From NCBI RefSeq assembly GCF_021432385.1, contig NZ_JAEACT010000002.1:1879501-1943500 (forward strand): a stretch of 64,000 nt of DNA. The letters run 5' to 3'. This DNA is from Clostridium hydrogenum. GTDB taxonomy: Bacteria > Bacillota > Clostridia > Clostridiales > Clostridiaceae. The translations under genes were made by a program, and so were the position numbers. The notes under the pieces were generated by a model, which saw nothing but the letters and a program-made list of their open reading frames with translations, was not told the DNA's origin and did no database searches. This document shows, in pieces, positions 54,546 through 63,839 of this stretch; position 1 is the first letter of the stretch, and every line of letters begins with the position of its first letter.

Positions 54546-55907
54546 TTATCTAAACTTACTTAATTCATCTACAAATGCTGGCCTCTTTTTATATAAATCA
54601 CTCAACTGATTTTTTAATTGCATTTGCTTTTCCTTTCCAGCTATCTTTTTATATTTTTTTAACATTTCGCACACATACCTATATTCAGATCTATTAAATG
54701 AATAACTAGCTTTTTCTTTTATATACTTACAGTAAATATCTATTACTTCGTCACTAAACTTTCCAACTAATCTATTCGCATATAGTTCTATATCCCTATG
54801 ATTATTCCTTACAAACTCCATAAGTTCATCCAAATCATTCTCTTGTAAAATAATTCTAACATAAATTTTACCTATGTACATTTTGCCATTATTTTTAATT
54901 TCTTTTTTTAGATTATTATAAAACTCTTTTGTATTTTCTTTATTTAACTCTTTAAGTTCTCTATAATATTCAAAGTTTCCATGAAACAAAAGTTCCTTTG
55001 CCAATTTTTCTTGTTCCTCTTTATTTTGAAGTTTTTTATACACCGTATATCTTATTTTTTTCCATTTATCCTCTAAGTCAACATAATTTCTATCCTTTTT
55101 TTCACCTTCCAAAGTTAACTGTACAATCTCACCATAATTTTTTTGTTCCATATATTTATGTATGAGCATTTCTCTAAAATACGTAAATTCTAAATTATCT
55201 TTTATAAATTTCTCTGACTCTTCTTTTGTACCATATTTTTTCACTATTTCAAATAATATTTGAAGCATAATTTCGTTATGATATCTGTTATCTGGATCTT
55301 TACTTATTAAATCATTAATTTTCCTTACAAGTTTATATCTTAATTCGCTAATATCAGCAAATTTCGAACATATTTGTAATATATCATTTCTATAATCCTC
55401 AAAATCATGAAAAACATTATTGTTAATTAGTTCTATCAATTTATTGAATACTTGTTTTCTTAAACTTAAATTCAAATCATCTCTTATAACTATATCTTTA
55501 CTTATAAATTCCATAGTATTTGCTATTAAATAACCTATATCTCCAGAAGAATAATGCGAATATTTAAAAGCTTCAATAATTTCATTTAGGAGTAAAAGTG
55601 AAATGTCAAATGCGAGCATAACATCTTCTTCTTCCCTAGCTCTTTCCAAAATTTCTTCCATAGATTGCATAAAATCGCAGGCATGCTCGTATCGTACAAA
55701 ACCCGATTCATCTACATATTCTTTTACTATCAAATTTATTAATTTTTTGCATTTTTTAATTTCTTCTTTATTATCACCTTTTGAATATTTAAAAATAATT
55801 CTGTTTTTTAAAACATCGTTATTCTCAGTCACATCTAGAATTATATCAATAAGCTTTTCCTTTGAAAGAGCTTCTAATACTTGCTTTATATCCAATTCTT
55901 TCTTCAT
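54546..55907 (-). CDS. Helical protein of unknown function beside Wadjet
   Basis: 453 aa, acidic and almost entirely helical, with no membrane segment. The start KQVLEALSKEKLIDIILDVTENNDVLKNRI recalls the 'L..LSKEEL..L..' opening seen in the helical C-terminal part of SWIM zinc-finger proteins, but no zinc finger is present. The rest reads like TPR/HEAT-type repeats (e.g. ALFEIVKKYGT..FIKDNLEFTYFREMLIHKYMEQKNYGEIVQLTLEGE in parts). It has its own terminator before jetD. Function unknown; a structural or regulatory part in the defence island is possible but not shown. Confidence 0.5.
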   Translation of the reverse strand: MKKELDIKQVLEALSKEKLIDIILDVTENNDVLKNRIIFKYSKGDNKEEIKKCKKLINLIVKEYVDESGFVRYEHACDFMQSMEEILERAREEEDVMLAFDISLLLLNEIIEAFKYSHYSSGDIGYLIANTMEFISKDIVIRDDLNLSLRKQVFNKLIELINNNVFHDFEDYRNDILQICSKFADISELRYKLVRKINDLISKDPDNRYHNEIMLQILFEIVKKYGTKEESEKFIKDNLEFTYFREMLIHKYMEQKNYGEIVQLTLEGEKKDRNYVDLEDKWKKIRYTVYKKLQNKEEQEKLAKELLFHGNFEYYRELKELNKENTKEFYNNLKKEIKNNGKMYIGKIYVRIILQENDLDELMEFVRNNHRDIELYANRLVGKFSDEVIDIYCKYIKEKASYSFNRSEYRYVCEMLKKYKKIAGKEKQMQLKNQLSDLYKKRPAFVDELSKFR

Positions 55908-55992
55908 TTTTTTATGCCTTACCTTTGTATATTTTCCATAAATATCATCTATGGTTTTAATTATATCCCGTTTTTGTAAATTAATTCAGATC

Positions 55993-56439
55993 CTATGCCA
56001 GTAACTTTCCTTCTAAATAAGAGTACTTTAAGTATTGAGGATTACTATAATATACTGATGAATTGAAATCTGAAATTTCATCACTTATAAATGATTGAAA
56101 TACCGAATATAAAACATCTACTATATTATCTTTTTCCGAACTTACATCTATTATTAATCTTTGATAATCTTTGCCTATTGCTTGAAAGCTTGGTATATTA
56201 TATTTGCATAATCCTACTGAATCAAAGTCTCCCTCTTTAATGTTAAAATACTCTATTATTTCATCTGATACTTGTTCAAATGATAGGCAATGATTAACAC
56301 TTGCAAGTTCAAGCTGTCTCTCAAGCTCTTTCTTTCCAAGGGTTTTAACAACATCCGCTCTCCTGTTCTTCGTCTTTCTTCCTATGAATTCTATGAGTGA
56401 GCAAACATAAAACAAATCATCTTTTTGAGTGTCATTCAT
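55993..56439 (-). CDS. Partner of the DUF3990 protein (putative antitoxin)
   Basis: 148 aa, soluble. Recognisable stretches are DLFYVCSLIEFIGRKTKNRRADVVKTLG and VNHCLSFEQVSDEIIEYFNI, and a C-terminal SFISDEISDFNSSVYYSNPQYLKYSYLEGKL. I recall proteins of this pattern next to DUF3990 genes in Firmicutes. Its start overlaps the upstream DUF3990-like gene by eight bases, an arrangement typical of toxin-antitoxin pairs. The antitoxin role is inferred from that. Confidence 0.6.
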   Translation of the reverse strand: MNDTQKDDLFYVCSLIEFIGRKTKNRRADVVKTLGKKELERQLELASVNHCLSFEQVSDEIIEYFNIKEGDFDSVGLCKYNIPSFQAIGKDYQRLIIDVSSEKDNIVDVLYSVFQSFISDEISDFNSSVYYSNPQYLKYSYLEGKLLA

Positions 56440-56887
56440 TTATAATTTCACTCCTTTCAAATTTAAGACAATCTAAAGCTTTTAACGTATGAAAACTTAT
56501 TTGGTGTGTAGGATATTTAAACTTTGCCAGTTCCCAAAAAATATTTCTTGTAATGTCTCCGTATAAAAAGTCATTTACATAATTCCAAACGGTATCATCT
56601 GCCATCGGTCCTTCTACAATATCATAGTCATGTACTAAGCCGTTTCTACAAGCTGCAATAAAGTCTAACCATTCATCCGTCATATCGTCAAATTTTAATA
56701 TTTTGAGTTCATTATTTTCTGTGTACGTATAATAATTAACTATGGCATGTCGTCTATTTCTTTTAGCCCATTTTTTTGCTTGCTCAAAATTATTCGTACA
56801 GTAAAACCCCCATGAAAAATCTTTTGTATATTTACTTTTTCTTACCTCAGGGAATTCAACAATCTCTCCCGATGCGTGATACAGCAT
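56432..56887 (-). CDS. DUF3990-like protein (putative ADP-ribosyltransferase toxin)
   Basis: 151 aa. It opens MLYHASG and continues with FSWGFYCTNNFEQAKKWAKR and ends with THQISFHTLKALDCLKF. These match the conserved parts of DUF3990 proteins (LYHG.., GFYxTxxxxQAxxWA, HQIxFHTxxAL), which fold like ADP-ribosyltransferases. It may modify a host or phage target and be held in check by the overlapping downstream gene. The second DUF3990 glutamate position reads Leu here, so activity is uncertain. No membrane segment or secretion signal. Confidence 0.68.
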   Translation of the reverse strand: MLYHASGEIVEFPEVRKSKYTKDFSWGFYCTNNFEQAKKWAKRNRRHAIVNYYTYTENNELKILKFDDMTDEWLDFIAACRNGLVHDYDIVEGPMADDTVWNYVNDFLYGDITRNIFWELAKFKYPTHQISFHTLKALDCLKFERSEIINE

Positions 56888-56949
56888 AAAATAATCACCC
56901 TTTTCATATCATTTATTGATATTATATCATTTTTATTATTATCCAAAAA

Positions 56950-56986
56950 GAAAAAGTGATATTTTAAAATCTATAAATATCACCTT
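56950..56986 (-). terminator. Terminator after the broken NUDIX gene
   Basis: GTGATATTT (56956-56964) pairs with AAATATCAC (56975-56983); on the minus strand TTTTTCTTTTT follows. Confidence 0.7.
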
Positions 56987-56991
56987 CAGCG

Positions 56992-57222
56992 TTATATCTT
57001 TTTAAGTTTTTCAATAACCAATACATCTGCCGGCACCCAATTAAGCTTGTCCACTTCATCCAATGATATCCATTTGGTTGCATTATGAGCATTTAACTTC
57101 AGCTCTCCTCCGCATACTTCACATAAGAAGTAGTACATTGTAAGATGAAAATTTGGATAATCATAATCAATTGTAGTTATGTATTTAGAAATTTTAATAT
57201 TAATCTTCATATTTTTTATTAA
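56992..57222 (-). pseudogene. Truncated NUDIX hydrolase (3' fragment)
   Basis: About 76 residues matching the second half of the intact NUDIX protein at 60436-60819 (TTIDYDYPNFHLTMYYFLCEVCGG.. and NAHNATKWISLDEVDKLNWVPADVLVIEKLK). The NUDIX box itself is gone: the segment ALIREIKEELELDIS of the intact copy is reduced to ALIKNMKINIKIS. The break lies near 57222, just before the helicase gene. It retains its own terminator. A duplication around the helicase gene, followed by loss of the 5' half, explains the layout. Confidence 0.8.
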
Positions 57223-57291
57223 AGCTACAAATAAAACAAAGGCATGTTATAATATATACATAAACCCCATTTTTTGCAAGGAAGGTTATAT

Positions 57292-60252
57292 ATGAATAAC
57301 TTAATAAAAACAGATAATTTAAACAATATAAATACTTATATAAATCCTAAATCAATAGATACAACAATTTCAACTGATATTTTAAAGGCAAGTGAAACTG
57401 GGTTAATAAATAATTTAGTAGATTCCAACTTAGCACTAAGACCTAAACTTATTATAAATGACTATAGTAAAGGTGAAAAAGTTTTAAGTGATATTGTGAC
57501 GGAACTTACCAAATGCAATGAATTCATGATATCTGTAGCTTTCATTACAAGCAGTGGACTAACGCCTCTTTTAGAAACTTTAAAATATCTATCTCAAAAA
57601 GGAATTCAAGGCAAAATTCTAACAACAAACTATCTAACCTTTAGTGAGCCAAAAGCACTAAAAAAGCTTTTACAATTTCCTAATATAGACGTAAGAATGT
57701 ATTGCAAGGATAATTTTCATACTAAAGGATATATTTTTAAACATAGTGATCATTATAAACTTATAGTTGGTAGTTCTAATTTAACTCAATCTGCCTTAAC
57801 TAAGAATAAAGAGTGGAATATAGAAGTATCCTCCTTAGAAGAAGGAAGTTTAACAGAAACTGTATTGAATGAATTTGAAGCTATGTGGATTGAAGCCGAT
57901 AGTTTAACCGTTGATTGGATTGAAACTTATGAAGAAATATATTCAAAACAAAGAAAAGCTATCCGAGAAAGTATTGTCCCAAGAATCTCTCAATATAAAC
58001 TAAGACCAAATAAAATGCAGATATCTGCAATTCAAGCTTTAGATAACCTAATACAAAAAGGTATAAAAAAAGCCTTATTAATTTCGGCCACTGGTACTGG
58101 TAAAACTTATTTATCAGCTTTTGCTGTTAGAAACTTTACTCCCAAAAGAGCACTTTTTATTGTACATAGAGAGCAGATTGCTAAACAAGCCCTAGATAGC
58201 TATAGAAATGTATTTGGTGACACTAAAACCATGGGAATACTTTCTGGTAATTCAAAAGAGGTAAATAAAACATTCTTATTTTCAACAGTGCAGACATTAT
58301 CGAAAGATGAAGTACTATCAAGTTTTCCTAAAAATGAATTTGACTATATTATTATAGATGAAGTTCATAAAGCTGGTGCAATTAGCTATCAAAAAATTAT
58401 TGACTATTTTGAACCAAAGTTTTTATTAGGTATGACAGCTACACCAGAAAGATCTGATGACTTTAATATTTTTAAAATATTTGATTATAATATAGCTTAC
58501 GAAATTCGCCTTCAACAAGCCCTAGAAGAAGACTTACTTTGTCCATTCCACTATTTTGGAATTACAGATATATCTATAGATGGAAACGACTTAAATGAAA
58601 CTACTGATTTTAGATATTTAGTCAGTGATGAGCGTGTCAAACACATTATTGATAAAATTAACTTTTATGGCTACTCAGGCGATAAAGTAAAGGGGCTAGT
58701 ATTTTGCAGTGATAAAAAAGAGGCTATAGAGTTATCCTTTAAATTTAATAAGCATGGATTAAGAACTTTAGCATTAACTGGAGAAAATACTCAGGATGAA
58801 CGTGAAGATGCCATTGAGCGTCTTGAACAAGATGAAAATACTAATTGCTTAGATTATATTTTTACAGTTGATATTTTTAATGAAGGTGTAGATATCCCCG
58901 CCGTTAATCAAGTTGTAATGCTAAGGCCTACTAAATCAGCTATAATTTTTGTACAACAATTAGGCCGTGGTCTTAGGAAACATGATAATAAAGAATATGT
59001 TGTTATCATTGATTTTGTTGGAAATTATAATAGTAATTTTTTAATTCCAATAGCTCTCTCTGGTGATAAAACCTATAATAAAGATGCCATAAGAAAATAT
59101 GTTTTAGAAGGAAATAGAGTAATTCCTGGCTGCTCTACAATTAATTTTGACGAAATTTCAAAGAAGCGAATTTTTGAATCTATTGATAGCGCAAACTTTA
59201 ACGATATCAAACTTATAAAAGATAGTTATATTAATTTAAAGCATAAACTTGGTAGAATTCCTAAATTAATAGACTTTGATATACATGACTCCATTGATCC
59301 TACAAGAATTTTTGATAATAATAGTTTAGGCTCATATCATAAATTTTTAAAGAAATATGAAAAAGAATATGATGTAAAGCTTACTGATGTTCAAGAATCT
59401 TTTGTAGAATTTATTTCTAAAAAACTTGCCCCTGGAAAGCGGATTCATGAATTAGAAATGCTTAAATGTGCAATAAATTATAAATTTGATTTAATATTTA
59501 AGTTAAAGCAAGTTTTAAAAGAAAAATATGATATAAAGTTTAAAAACAGTACAGAAACCTCTATAGTTAACGTGTTAACAAATGAATTTGCCAGTGGATC
59601 TAGTAAAAAAACCTATGAGGACTGTATATTCTTACAAAAGGATGCAGTGGATTATAAAATTTCACAAGTTTTTGAGGAAAACTTAAAAAACAAAGAATTT
59701 AAAGACATTGTTGTTGAATTAATTGAATTTGGCATATACAGATATAACAAGTTTTATAGCAACCGCTATATGGACACAAACTTGCAATTATATCAAAAAT
59801 ACACTTATGAGGATGTCTGCAGATTATTAGAATGGGAAAAAGGCGAAGTAGCTCTTAATATTGGAGGTTACAAGTTTGACAAAAAAACTAAGACTTATCC
59901 TGTTTTTATTAACTATACTAAATCTGAAGATATAAGTGATACTATAAATTATAAAGATAGATTCGAATCTCCATCAAAATTAATTGCAATATCCAAATCA
60001 GGTAGGACAGAAAAATCAGCTGATATTGTACAAGCATATAGTGCTGAAAAAGATGGTGTTGAAATGAGTTTATTTGTTAGAAAAAATAAAGATGATAAAA
60101 TATCAAAAGAATTTTACTATCTAGGAAAAATTAAGGCTACAGGATTGCCACATTCAATTACTATGGAAAACACTAGCAAAACAGCTGTAGAAATCGAATA
60201 TCAGTTATATACTCCTGTAAGAGAAGATATTTTTAGTTATATTACTTCATAA
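57292..60252 (+). CDS. PLD-nuclease/SF2 helicase/DUF3427 protein
   Basis: 986 aa from ATG 57292 with AAGGAAGG upstream; the TTG at 57274 is part of that region. Residues about 55-200 form a phospholipase-D-type nuclease unit with HTKGYIF (about 143) and GSSNLTQ (about 160). Next is an SF2 helicase core: Walker A ATGTGKT (about 266), DEVH box (about 356), GMTATPER, and motif VI QQLGRGLRK. The last ~300 residues match DUF3427. Such PLD-helicase proteins occur in defence or mobile contexts and presumably translocate on and cut DNA. TATAAT at 57248-57253 is a likely -10. Confidence 0.85.
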   Translation: MNNLIKTDNLNNINTYINPKSIDTTISTDILKASETGLINNLVDSNLALRPKLIINDYSKGEKVLSDIVTELTKCNEFMISVAFITSSGLTPLLETLKYLSQKGIQGKILTTNYLTFSEPKALKKLLQFPNIDVRMYCKDNFHTKGYIFKHSDHYKLIVGSSNLTQSALTKNKEWNIEVSSLEEGSLTETVLNEFEAMWIEADSLTVDWIETYEEIYSKQRKAIRESIVPRISQYKLRPNKMQISAIQALDNLIQKGIKKALLISATGTGKTYLSAFAVRNFTPKRALFIVHREQIAKQALDSYRNVFGDTKTMGILSGNSKEVNKTFLFSTVQTLSKDEVLSSFPKNEFDYIIIDEVHKAGAISYQKIIDYFEPKFLLGMTATPERSDDFNIFKIFDYNIAYEIRLQQALEEDLLCPFHYFGITDISIDGNDLNETTDFRYLVSDERVKHIIDKINFYGYSGDKVKGLVFCSDKKEAIELSFKFNKHGLRTLALTGENTQDEREDAIERLEQDENTNCLDYIFTVDIFNEGVDIPAVNQVVMLRPTKSAIIFVQQLGRGLRKHDNKEYVVIIDFVGNYNSNFLIPIALSGDKTYNKDAIRKYVLEGNRVIPGCSTINFDEISKKRIFESIDSANFNDIKLIKDSYINLKHKLGRIPKLIDFDIHDSIDPTRIFDNNSLGSYHKFLKKYEKEYDVKLTDVQESFVEFISKKLAPGKRIHELEMLKCAINYKFDLIFKLKQVLKEKYDIKFKNSTETSIVNVLTNEFASGSSKKTYEDCIFLQKDAVDYKISQVFEENLKNKEFKDIVVELIEFGIYRYNKFYSNRYMDTNLQLYQKYTYEDVCRLLEWEKGEVALNIGGYKFDKKTKTYPVFINYTKSEDISDTINYKDRFESPSKLIAISKSGRTEKSADIVQAYSAEKDGVEMSLFVRKNKDDKISKEFYYLGKIKATGLPHSITMENTSKTAVEIEYQLYTPVREDIFSYITS

Positions 60253-60259
60253 AATTTTA

Positions 60260-60363
60260 TAAAGGGTTACCGACTCAACTATTAAGTTATACATGTCTCA
60301 TAATGCCCAGAACATGGTATTTTGAAACATGTATAACTTAAGTTTCGGTACAGTAACCCTTTA
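60260..60363. repeat. Palindromic repeat, copy D (diverged)
   Basis: About 104 bases with inverted ends TAAAGGGTTAC and GTAACCCTTTA and centre CATAATGCCCAGAACATGGT; the flank ACTCAACTATTAA is shared with copy A. It begins eight bases after the helicase stop and may act as its terminator. Confidence 0.7.
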
Positions 60364-60370
60364 GTACCAA

Positions 60371-60433
60371 TAAAAATGATATTTCTTATTATCATATATG
60401 CTTAGCATTTTAGATTAAGAAATATCATTTTTA
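60371..60433 (-). terminator. Terminator of the intact NUDIX gene
   Basis: A perfect 18-bp stem pairs 60371-60388 with 60416-60433, close to the NUDIX stop at 60436; A/T-rich ends give T-runs on both strands. Confidence 0.75.
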
Positions 60434-60435
60434 TT

Positions 60436-60819
60436 TTACAATTCCTTAAGTTTTTCAACTACTAATATATCTGCTGGTACCCATTTAAGCTTGTCTACTT
60501 CATCTAATGATATCCATTTAGTTGCATTATGGGCATTTAAGTGCATCTTCCCACCACATACTTCGCATAGAAAACAATGCATTGTAAGATGAAAATTTGG
60601 ATAATCATACTCAACCGTAGTTACATATTTAGAGACGGATATATCCAATTCTAATTCTTCTTTAATTTCACGAATAAGTGCTTCTTCCCTTGTTTCTCCA
60701 GGCTCTATTTTACCGCCAGGGAATTCCCACATATTTTCAAATTCGCCATAACCACGACACGTTGTAAATATTTCATTACCATGTTTTATAATAGCTGCTA
60801 CTACTTCTATTGTTTTCAT
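60436..60819 (-). CDS. NUDIX hydrolase, MutT-like (8-oxo-dGTPase type)
   Basis: 127 aa. The NUDIX box GGKIEPGETREEALIREIKEEL (written GKIEPGETREEALIREIKEE, residues about 36-57) is complete, preceded by FENMWEFPGG. These hydrolases clear oxidised nucleotides such as 8-oxo-dGTP in the cytosol. The cysteine-containing FLCEVCGG stretch is shared with the truncated copy at 56992. GAGGTGATT precedes the ATG. Substrate assigned by family resemblance only. Confidence 0.88.
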   Translation of the reverse strand: MKTIEVVAAIIKHGNEIFTTCRGYGEFENMWEFPGGKIEPGETREEALIREIKEELELDISVSKYVTTVEYDYPNFHLTMHCFLCEVCGGKMHLNAHNATKWISLDEVDKLKWVPADILVVEKLKEL

Positions 60820-61121
60820 TTATATAATCACCTCTACATATAGGATATATTATACTACATATATAGTTTCTATGTAAACTAATCTTACTATGTATTATTG
60901 CCATTTTTTTAATAATATAGACGTTAAATTCTTGACGCACTGCGTCAACATTCATAAACTTAACCAAACAGTTTATGAAAAACTTCAACTACTAGATTTT
61001 CTTTTAAATTTTTAAAGCAAAAGCCACAGATTTTACTCTACGACCTTTAAAAATATATTTTCTTAACATAAAACAATAACTTCATCTAGTAAAGGTAGCT
61101 GGTTTTCCACACTTAACGGAA
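60820..61121. other. Spacer upstream of NUDIX and istB relic
   Basis: AT-rich, containing the NUDIX promoter region. I see no gene. Part of 60940-61121 may be further decayed insertion-sequence DNA. Confidence 0.4.
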
Positions 61122-61298
61122 ATGAAGGATTTTGACTTTGATTTTCAACCTAGAATAAATAAAAAGCAGTTTTTAGAGAGTACTAGCAATATAATTTTAA
61201 TTAGGAATAGTTTGGTGGGTAAAACTCACCTAGCTACTTCTATCGGCATAGCTACTACTAAAAAGAGAATAAGTGAACTCTCTTGTATATTTTTTTAA
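61122..61298 (+). pseudogene. IS21-type istB fragment
   Basis: 58 codons read MKDFDFDFQPRINKKQFLES then IRNSLVGKTHLATSIGIATTKKRI. IstB proteins have LEDFDFxFQPxIDKK.. and a Walker A GxxGVGKTHLA followed by SLGIEAxKxxxxV; here several residues between are missing and the Walker A glycines are altered (NSLVGKTH). It stops early. This is a decayed remnant of the IS21 helper ATPase. Confidence 0.8.
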
Positions 61299-61439
61299 TT
61301 TGTTATGTACATCTTTTATCAACTATAATTGCACCTTCTTTATTAGAGATTTTATAAAATTATAACTTAAAAAAATAGCACATAAAAAGCGCTTAAATTC
61401 CTACATTTTCATGTTGGAACTTTTATGCACTTCCATATT

Positions 61440-62403
61440 AACATTTACAATATTTTCTGTTGACGAAGAAGAAATTTACCAAGAAATTAGAAATGAAATT
61501 AACAATAATAACTACTATGTATTAATTGATAACCTAGATGAACCGTGGAAAAATAGTACTCAAATGAACAGTTGGCTAAGGGGGCTAATGTTATCAATGA
61601 GACAGCTTAAAAGAGATTACTCTAATCTTAAAGTTATTACTTTTTTAAGAGATGATATTTTTGATATCATTGCTAGAGGAAGTGATATTTTTGATAGTAA
61701 AGATGAATTGCTACGGATAAAATGGAAAGATGACCAAAATTATTTGCTTAGAAAAATATTAGCCTATAGAATAGCAAATTATTATGGTGAAACATTGCCA
61801 GGTAGCAGCTATGAAATTGACAAGCAAATTAGCAAGCTTTTTGTTATAAAATTAAAATACACCTCTAGTGGAAAAATAAGAAATAAAGAAAGACATACTT
61901 TAGCTTACATGATTGAAAGAACTTTCTCTAGACCAAGAGAATTATTGCAATTTGCAAGATTAATTTTAGAAAAAAATCCATCAAATAATCTACCTATTAC
62001 CCCTGATATTATATATAGTGCTGAAAAAGAGTATTCTAATTGGAAAGTAATTGACCTAGCTGGCGAGTATTCTAAAACATATGAAAACATTGATAAATTT
62101 ATATTATCATTTTCTGGACTACACATACTTTATAATTGGAAATTTTCTTTTAATGATATAGATAAGCATTATAAAACATTAGATGATGGCTCAAAGGTTT
62201 ATAACAAAGTGTCTAAGCATTATTTAACTACTAGTGAAACTGTTGAATTGCTATACATTGCAGGATTTTTTAGGAAAATAAGGAGAATTGGACAATATAG
62301 CATTAAGTATATAACTTCTGTTGATGAACGAGACATTGATATTCAAAGGAGTACTTTTGATGTTCACCCTGCTTTTAGGAAAAAGCTTTATAATAATGCT
62401 TAA
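61440..62403 (+). pseudogene. P-loop ATPase without its N-terminal nucleotide-binding part (Sll1717-like)
   Basis: About 320 aa. The frame carries a Walker B-like strand NYYVLIDNLDEPW, then sensor-like LKVITFLRDDIFDII and ERTFSRPRELLQFARL, as in STAND/Sll1717-family P-loop ATPases. No Walker A (GxxxxGKT) exists upstream; the frame begins in AT-rich DNA just after the istB relic, and the first ~15 residues from the ATG at 61411 look random. So the gene lost its 5' half, probably with the IS21 insertion. The C-terminal half itself is intact in frame. Family assignment is tentative. Confidence 0.6.
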
Positions 62404-63119
62404 ACATAGATTTAAATTTTATAATTGCATAAGCTGTGATACCAAAAGAGGATTGTAACCTACAAACCTCTTTCATTAACTCATCTGTTTTGTTAGAAGC
62501 TTCATTATGCTTACCCGTACATAATACTTATCTGAAATAGAACTTTCATTATAATATGCCTGTAGAACATGTCCACATCTTTTATGAAATATAATACTTA
62601 TAGTTTTAAGTTCATCATAACTTCTATCCTCTTCTGTAGTTCCTATCATATTAACTATAATTTTCTAAAAACTTTTGCAAGTATCAACTGTCAATGGATT
62701 ATATGGTACTCTTGCCAAATCACCTTTATAATTATTCTGCTATATATACCACTTAATGCCTTCTACATGTGCCTATAGATTATATCAAAACTAATTTTGA
62801 AAATTTTTTCAACCACTTCTAGGAAAAATATCTAAATTCATTGTCTAGTTGCTTTATTTCGCTATTAATACACTTGTACAGTATTTAAATTAATATAACA
62901 GAAAGCTCTGGATTTTTATTATAATCGGGTACTGTTACTAGCTTCTCATTTATATCTGTATCAGCTCTTTCGTAAGTCTTATTCACATAATCAATTTGCC
63001 TATTAATTGTAAGTTTCACGTTTATTTTCCTCATTGCTTGGTACAAAAAGAGAAGCATTTAAGTTTCTCAACATATACAGTATAACATCTAAAATAGACT
63101 GAGCAAAGCCCAGTCTATT
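62404..63119 (-). pseudogene. Decayed coding DNA of unknown family
   Basis: 716 bases without an intact gene. The minus strand holds frame-broken pieces that read like protein: 62880-63030 gives MRKINVKLTINRQIDYVNK then YERADTDINEKLVTVPDYNKNP and a stop; 62560-62720 gives VPYNPLTVDTCKSF and TTEEDRSYDELKTISIIFHK; 62404-62520 gives TGKHNEASNKTDELMKEVCRL. They seem to be one gene ruined by stops and frameshifts. I do not recognise the family. Confidence 0.5.
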
Positions 63120-63839
63120 TTAAACATCATGTTTAATATTTTTAAAATCCTCACAAAACTTAAAAAAGCTAATGTAACAAGTATTCCTCAAATTTTCTAT
63201 ATCTATATTCTCTGCAATTTCATTAAAAACTTTTCTTGAACTTACTTCATTATACTGTTTAAGCACTCTATCTAAATAACACTTAGGAAAATCACTATTA
63301 GGATCATCTTCCTTGCCCCATAAAAATTCTGGTTTTTTAGGCAATTTAGGATTGGATGGCTTTTTACCAAAACATTTTTCATAAGCACTTTCATCTCCTA
63401 ATAGCCATGATTCTATCATCCTAATTGGCACCATTGGTATTCCAATCACCTCGTATGACTTACTTTTACTATTAAAAGCATTAAATCCTTCCATAATTTG
63501 ATTATATATTTCTAAGAATCTCTTTTGGGCATCATTCTCACTTTTACTTGTAGAATGTTCTCTATCTGCATCAACATAACAAATAACATACTTAATAGAT
63601 TTTTCTCTTGCTATATTGCTCAAAACAAATGATTTTATGCCGTGCCCTTTTACCTTAGAATCTTTTATACTTCTTTGCAATCTTCTATCTTTCAAGCTAT
63701 CTTTTCTAACATTTTCAAAATTGACAACTGCCATTTTCCTTATAATCGGCTGCACAGCACCTTCTAGCCATGGCTCACCTGGTAACTTAGGAGTACCATA
63801 ATCAGTTGGTCCTTCTCCACAGAGTAAAACCTCAATCAT
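63120..63839 (-). CDS. TOPRIM-fold protein, DUF4276-like
   Basis: 239 aa from ATG 63839 (GAGGAGG nine bases upstream), chosen over the extension to 63887 that lies in the upstream gene. TOPRIM residues are visible: Glu9 in LLCGEGPTDYG and the DxD in VICYVDADRE (Asp90, Asp92), plus MIESWLLGD further on, as in DUF4276 proteins. Its start overlaps the stop of an upstream ATPase gene by eight bases. ATPase plus TOPRIM pairs are common in anti-phage systems (OLD, Gabija, PARIS). A nuclease or RNA-cutting effector is inferred. Confidence 0.75.
   Translation of the reverse strand: MIEVLLCGEGPTDYGTPKLPGEPWLEGAVQPIIRKMAVVNFENVRKDSLKDRRLQRSIKDSKVKGHGIKSFVLSNIAREKSIKYVICYVDADREHSTSKSENDAQKRFLEIYNQIMEGFNAFNSKSKSYEVIGIPMVPIRMIESWLLGDESAYEKCFGKKPSNPKLPKKPEFLWGKEDDPNSDFPKCYLDRVLKQYNEVSSRKVFNEIAENIDIENLRNTCYISFFKFCEDFKNIKHDV

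Noticed and set aside
61411..61440. ATG at 61411 as a genuine start of the P-loop ATPase
   Set aside because: No ribosome site, random-looking first residues, and the required Walker A motif is missing, so the 5' end is lost.
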